Notes under the pieces: generated by a model
What the model saw: only the letters and a program-made list of their open reading frames with translations
The model's database searches: none
What the model was told of the DNA's origin: nothing
Position numbers and translations under genes: made by a program
NCBI GenBank assembly: GCA_025998595.1
Contig: BNWE01000059.1
Coordinates: forward strand, 1 to 8,244
DNA: 8,244 bases
Direction of reading: 5' to 3'
Source of the DNA: Alphaproteobacteria bacterium
GTDB lineage: Bacteria; Pseudomonadota; Alphaproteobacteria; UBA3830
Shown here: positions 6,105 to 8,244 of the stretch, in pieces
Layout of the letters: each line of letters begins with the position of its first letter
Position numbering within the stretch: the stretch's first letter is position 1

Positions 6105-6593
6105 ATGGTTGCTTTACTGTATAAATGGATATGGATTACCTGCATTACCGCCATGCACCCGTTTTATGTTTCGGTTATTGATTTGCATCACAATGCAAAA
6201 GAAAAAATGGTGGAAGTAAGTATTAGAATTTTTACAGATGATCTGGAACAGGTTTTAAAAAAACATTTTAATAAAAATGTAGACCTTACGCATCCTGCAA
6301 ATAAAGCAGAAGTAAATAATATGATTCAACAATACATTACGCAGAAAATGAATGTTAAAATCAATAACGCATCTGTTCATTTAAAATATGTTGGGTACGA
6401 AATTCAAAAAGAAAGTGTGTGGAGTTACTTTGAGATAGAAAATATTCCATCCATCAAAAAAATGGATATAACATCAACGCTATTGTATGATTACCAGCCA
6501 ACACAAGTAAATATTTTTCATGTAAACTGCAATGGTGAAGATAAAAGTTACAAGTTAGATAACCCGCAAAACGCTGTAAGCTTTACTTTTTAA
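6105..6593 (+). CDS. DUF6702 family exported protein
   Basis: The function is unknown. The 162-residue product begins with a short signal-like segment (MVALLYKWIWITCITA) followed directly by MHPFYVSVIDL (17-27), the conserved opening of this Bacteroidota family. Other matching blocks are the FTDDLEQ region (43-49), YVGYEIQKE (95-103), LLYDYQPTQVNIFHV (126-140) and KSYKLDNP (147-154). The length agrees with the family and no catalytic triad or metal-binding cluster stands out, though His18, His28 and His29 sit next to the mature N-terminus. It diverges from the HupE-like/M1 operon over a 49-bp spacer. I recall such proteins near HupE-like and M1 peptidase genes in other Bacteroidota, so a joint role is a fair inference. 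Its 3' end overlaps the 3' end of the glycosyltransferase gene by 11 nt. Confidence 0.75.
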   Translation: MVALLYKWIWITCITAMHPFYVSVIDLHHNAKEKMVEVSIRIFTDDLEQVLKKHFNKNVDLTHPANKAEVNNMIQQYITQKMNVKINNASVHLKYVGYEIQKESVWSYFEIENIPSIKKMDITSTLLYDYQPTQVNIFHVNCNGEDKSYKLDNPQNAVSFTF

Positions 6594-8130
6594 CCGTTTT
6601 TTTGAGGGGTGGTGTTAAATCCACAATGGCATAGTGCTGCAATTCTTCCGGCCTGGTTTCCGGATTAAGAAAGTCAAAACTCAATTGTGTTACATGAAAA
6701 TTATCGCCCCGGTGCAACACTTTGGCATAGGGAAATTTCTTTTCAATTATAGCAACACTATCAGCATTGGTTACAGCAACTTCGCCTTCTTTTAATCCAT
6801 TTATGGTGGTGTCAGGAAAAATATATTGTCCATAAAAATAAAATGGATAGCCAGGATGTATGCCTGCAACAATCACCTTCGACTTGTCAATATGTTTGGC
6901 GTTGATAAACCCGGCTGCAGTATTGCCCATTTGGTATTGCAATAAAGCAGGATAGAATGCAGTATTTAAAAACACATTGATGCCGATAATGGTAAAGAAT
7001 GCAATAACAGGTAACCGGTGAAAATGTAATTTTTTAGAATAAAAAAGCGAGTACATTAATAATAAACATAATGCAGATAATGTTGCTACAAATTTGGGTA
7101 TATCTGAAAAAGGAAATGCCATTAATACAATTAATGCCAGCCAAAGCACAGTAAAAATAAGAAGGTGTAATAAAACCAGGATTCGCCGTAAATGCCTCCA
7201 TTTATGTTCAAAAAACAAAGCATATAAAAACTTTGCAGTTACAATTGCTGCGAAAGGGAATGCTACAAAAATATAGTGTGGCAATTGTGCCTGGCTTCTG
7301 GCTAACACGCAATAGGTAATAATGAAGCCTCCGGTGGTAATCCACTCCTGCTGTTCAGTAAGTTTACCTTTTTGCTTTATAACTGTTTTTATTTCTAAAA
7401 ACAATCCAACCAGAAAAAAAATAATCCATGGCGAAAAGCTCCACAACATATTTTGCAGTAAAAAGGTAAACTGATTCATTTCTCGGTTGGCATTCTCGCC
7501 GGTATAACGGCCAAAACTTTGCGTCCAGTAATAAAACCTCAATCCTGATGTGATATAATTTCCGCCTACCATTTTACCGGGATGCATATCAAACTGTTGG
7601 TACAATCCTATACTCATTGGCAATAATAGTATTGCTATTATTAGCAGGCCCGGAATGTATTCCCAACGATAGAACTGCTTCCATTCCCTACGTAAAATAA
7701 AATGGGGCAGAAATGCAAAAACCGGTACAAATAATGCTATAGGCCCTTTTGTAAGCATACCACCAGCAATAGCTATAAAGCCCAACACAAAATGAATATA
7801 CTTTTTGTTTGTATACCATTCTGCCAATTGCCAGATACTGAAAATAACCCAACCCATTAACATGGTATCGGCTCTTACATCATGATTCATGAGGAAGAGT
7901 GCCTGACTGGCTGCCAGCACCATAGCACTCAGCATGGCTGTTTCTTTCTTATAATAAAGCAATGCCAACCGGTAAGTAGCATAAATAGCTACAATTGAAA
8001 ATAAAACAGATGGCAAGCGATAAGCCCAATCATGAACACCGAAAATATACATACTTAATCCGGATAGCCAGAAAAGCATGGGTGGTTTATCTAAATAATC
8101 GTGGCCTAAATCATATACTTGCAGATAGCT
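6583..8130 (-). CDS. Membrane glycosyltransferase of the ArnT/PMT type (GT-C fold), 5' end missing
   Basis: This is a polytopic inner-membrane glycosyltransferase of the PMT/ArnT superfamily; such enzymes move a sugar from a polyprenyl-phosphate donor to lipid A, protein or another acceptor on the periplasmic side. The readable part is 515 residues. It begins SYLQVYDLGHDYLDKPP, a conserved loop of the first periplasmic region, and continues through about ten transmembrane helices. DVRADT (84-89) corresponds to the DxRxDT segment of ArnT-like proteins and GGMLTKGP (123-130) to the next conserved loop. A soluble C-terminal part of roughly 120 residues follows, as in ArnT. The first helix and the N-terminal acidic (DE-type) catalytic motif, probably some 60 residues, are missing because the sequence turns back on itself at 8130. 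An ATG at 8079 exists but would discard DYLDKPP and is not the true start. The acceptor cannot be named. Confidence 0.88.
   Translation of the reverse strand, partial: SYLQVYDLGHDYLDKPPMLFWLSGLSMYIFGVHDWAYRLPSVLFSIVAIYATYRLALLYYKKETAMLSAMVLAASQALFLMNHDVRADTMLMGWVIFSIWQLAEWYTNKKYIHFVLGFIAIAGGMLTKGPIALFVPVFAFLPHFILRREWKQFYRWEYIPGLLIIAILLLPMSIGLYQQFDMHPGKMVGGNYITSGLRFYYWTQSFGRYTGENANREMNQFTFLLQNMLWSFSPWIIFFLVGLFLEIKTVIKQKGKLTEQQEWITTGGFIITYCVLARSQAQLPHYIFVAFPFAAIVTAKFLYALFFEHKWRHLRRILVLLHLLIFTVLWLALIVLMAFPFSDIPKFVATLSALCLLLMYSLFYSKKLHFHRLPVIAFFTIIGINVFLNTAFYPALLQYQMGNTAAGFINAKHIDKSKVIVAGIHPGYPFYFYGQYIFPDTTINGLKEGEVAVTNADSVAIIEKKFPYAKVLHRGDNFHVTQLSFDFLNPETRPEELQHYAIVDLTPPLKKTVKK
7657..7769 (+). 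repeat. Right fold-back, inner arm of inverted repeat
   Basis: This 113-bp segment within the glycosyltransferase gene (from GGMLTKGP through RRWKQFY-like coding) is repeated in reverse complement at 8132-8244 without a mismatch. Past it, 7771-7776 pairs with 8125-8130 (ATAGCT) after one mismatch at 7770/8131. Confidence 0.97.
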
Positions 8131-8131
8131 T

Positions 8132-8244
8132 TTGCTGGTGGTATGCTTACAAAAGGGCCTATAGCATTATTTGTACCGGTTTTTGCATTTCTGCCCCATT
8201 TTATTTTACGTAGGGAATGGAAGCAGTTCTATCGTTGGGAATAC
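8132..8244 (-). repeat. Right fold-back, outer arm: inverted fragment of the glycosyltransferase gene
   Basis: This is the exact reverse complement of 7657-7769, running to the window edge. Read on the plus strand it encodes a fragment of the glycosyltransferase (GGMLTKGPIALFVPVFAFLP and onward), in opposite orientation to the gene it interrupts. It should not be annotated as a separate gene. The six bases before it (ATAGCT, 8125-8130) also match the template, a short homology at the switch point typical of template-switch chimeras. Confidence 0.96.

Noticed and set aside
1..8244. Linear replicon with hairpin telomeres, suggested by inverted repeats at both ends
   Set aside because: Hairpin telomeres give palindromes centred on the terminus; here each end has a long asymmetric spacer (300 nt and more) between arms, the two ends share no sequence, and the arms lie in ordinary housekeeping or envelope genes.

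Overview
The window looks like a short stretch of a Bacteroidota chromosome, probably order Chitinophagales. The evidence is its low G+C content, Bacteroidota-type promoter boxes (TTTG about 20 nt before TAnnTTTG), the lack of clear Shine-Dalgarno sequences, and proteins whose closest recognisable relatives are Bacteroidota-specific forms: a GTGTD-type SGNH hydrolase, a DUF6702 protein and a secreted M1 peptidase of the GMEYP/HEVGH type. The order-level placement is inference.

Both ends fold back on themselves, and this is the most important point for a reader. On the left, 1-89 is an exact reverse complement of 390-478, with a 300-nt loop. As a result tyrS is split into an antisense N-terminal part (356 down to the edge) and a sense part lacking the first 89 codons (390-1409). 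Joined correctly they give a normal 428-residue enzyme. On the right, 8132-8244 is an exact reverse complement of 7657-7769, and a membrane glycosyltransferase gene runs into an inverted copy of its own middle. Two independent fold-backs at the two termini are what multiple-displacement amplification or template-switch chimeras look like. I regard the outermost bases as artefact and roughly 390-8130 as genuine contiguous sequence.

Layout of the genuine part: tyrS (+) converges on a lipase-like SGNH hydrolase (-) across a strong bidirectional terminator (1455-1490). A 149-bp divergent spacer separates the hydrolase from a small secreted OmpA-like protein (+). Next come a tRNA-Gln(UUG) with a near-consensus promoter and its own terminator, and a second hairpin shared with the convergent M1 metallopeptidase (-). 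The peptidase is the downstream gene of a two-gene operon headed by a HupE/UreJ-type membrane protein. A DUF6702 secreted protein diverges from that operon. Its 3' end overlaps by 11 nt the 3' end of an ArnT/PMT-type membrane glycosyltransferase (-).

Functionally this is mostly housekeeping and cell-envelope content: translation (tyrS, tRNA-Gln), an anchored esterase, an OmpA-fold protein, an exported zinc aminopeptidase-like enzyme, a putative metal permease and a polyprenyl-sugar transferase. The HupE-like / M1 peptidase / DUF6702 group is the only part that hints at an uncharacterised functional unit. I see no mobile element, CRISPR array or defence system.
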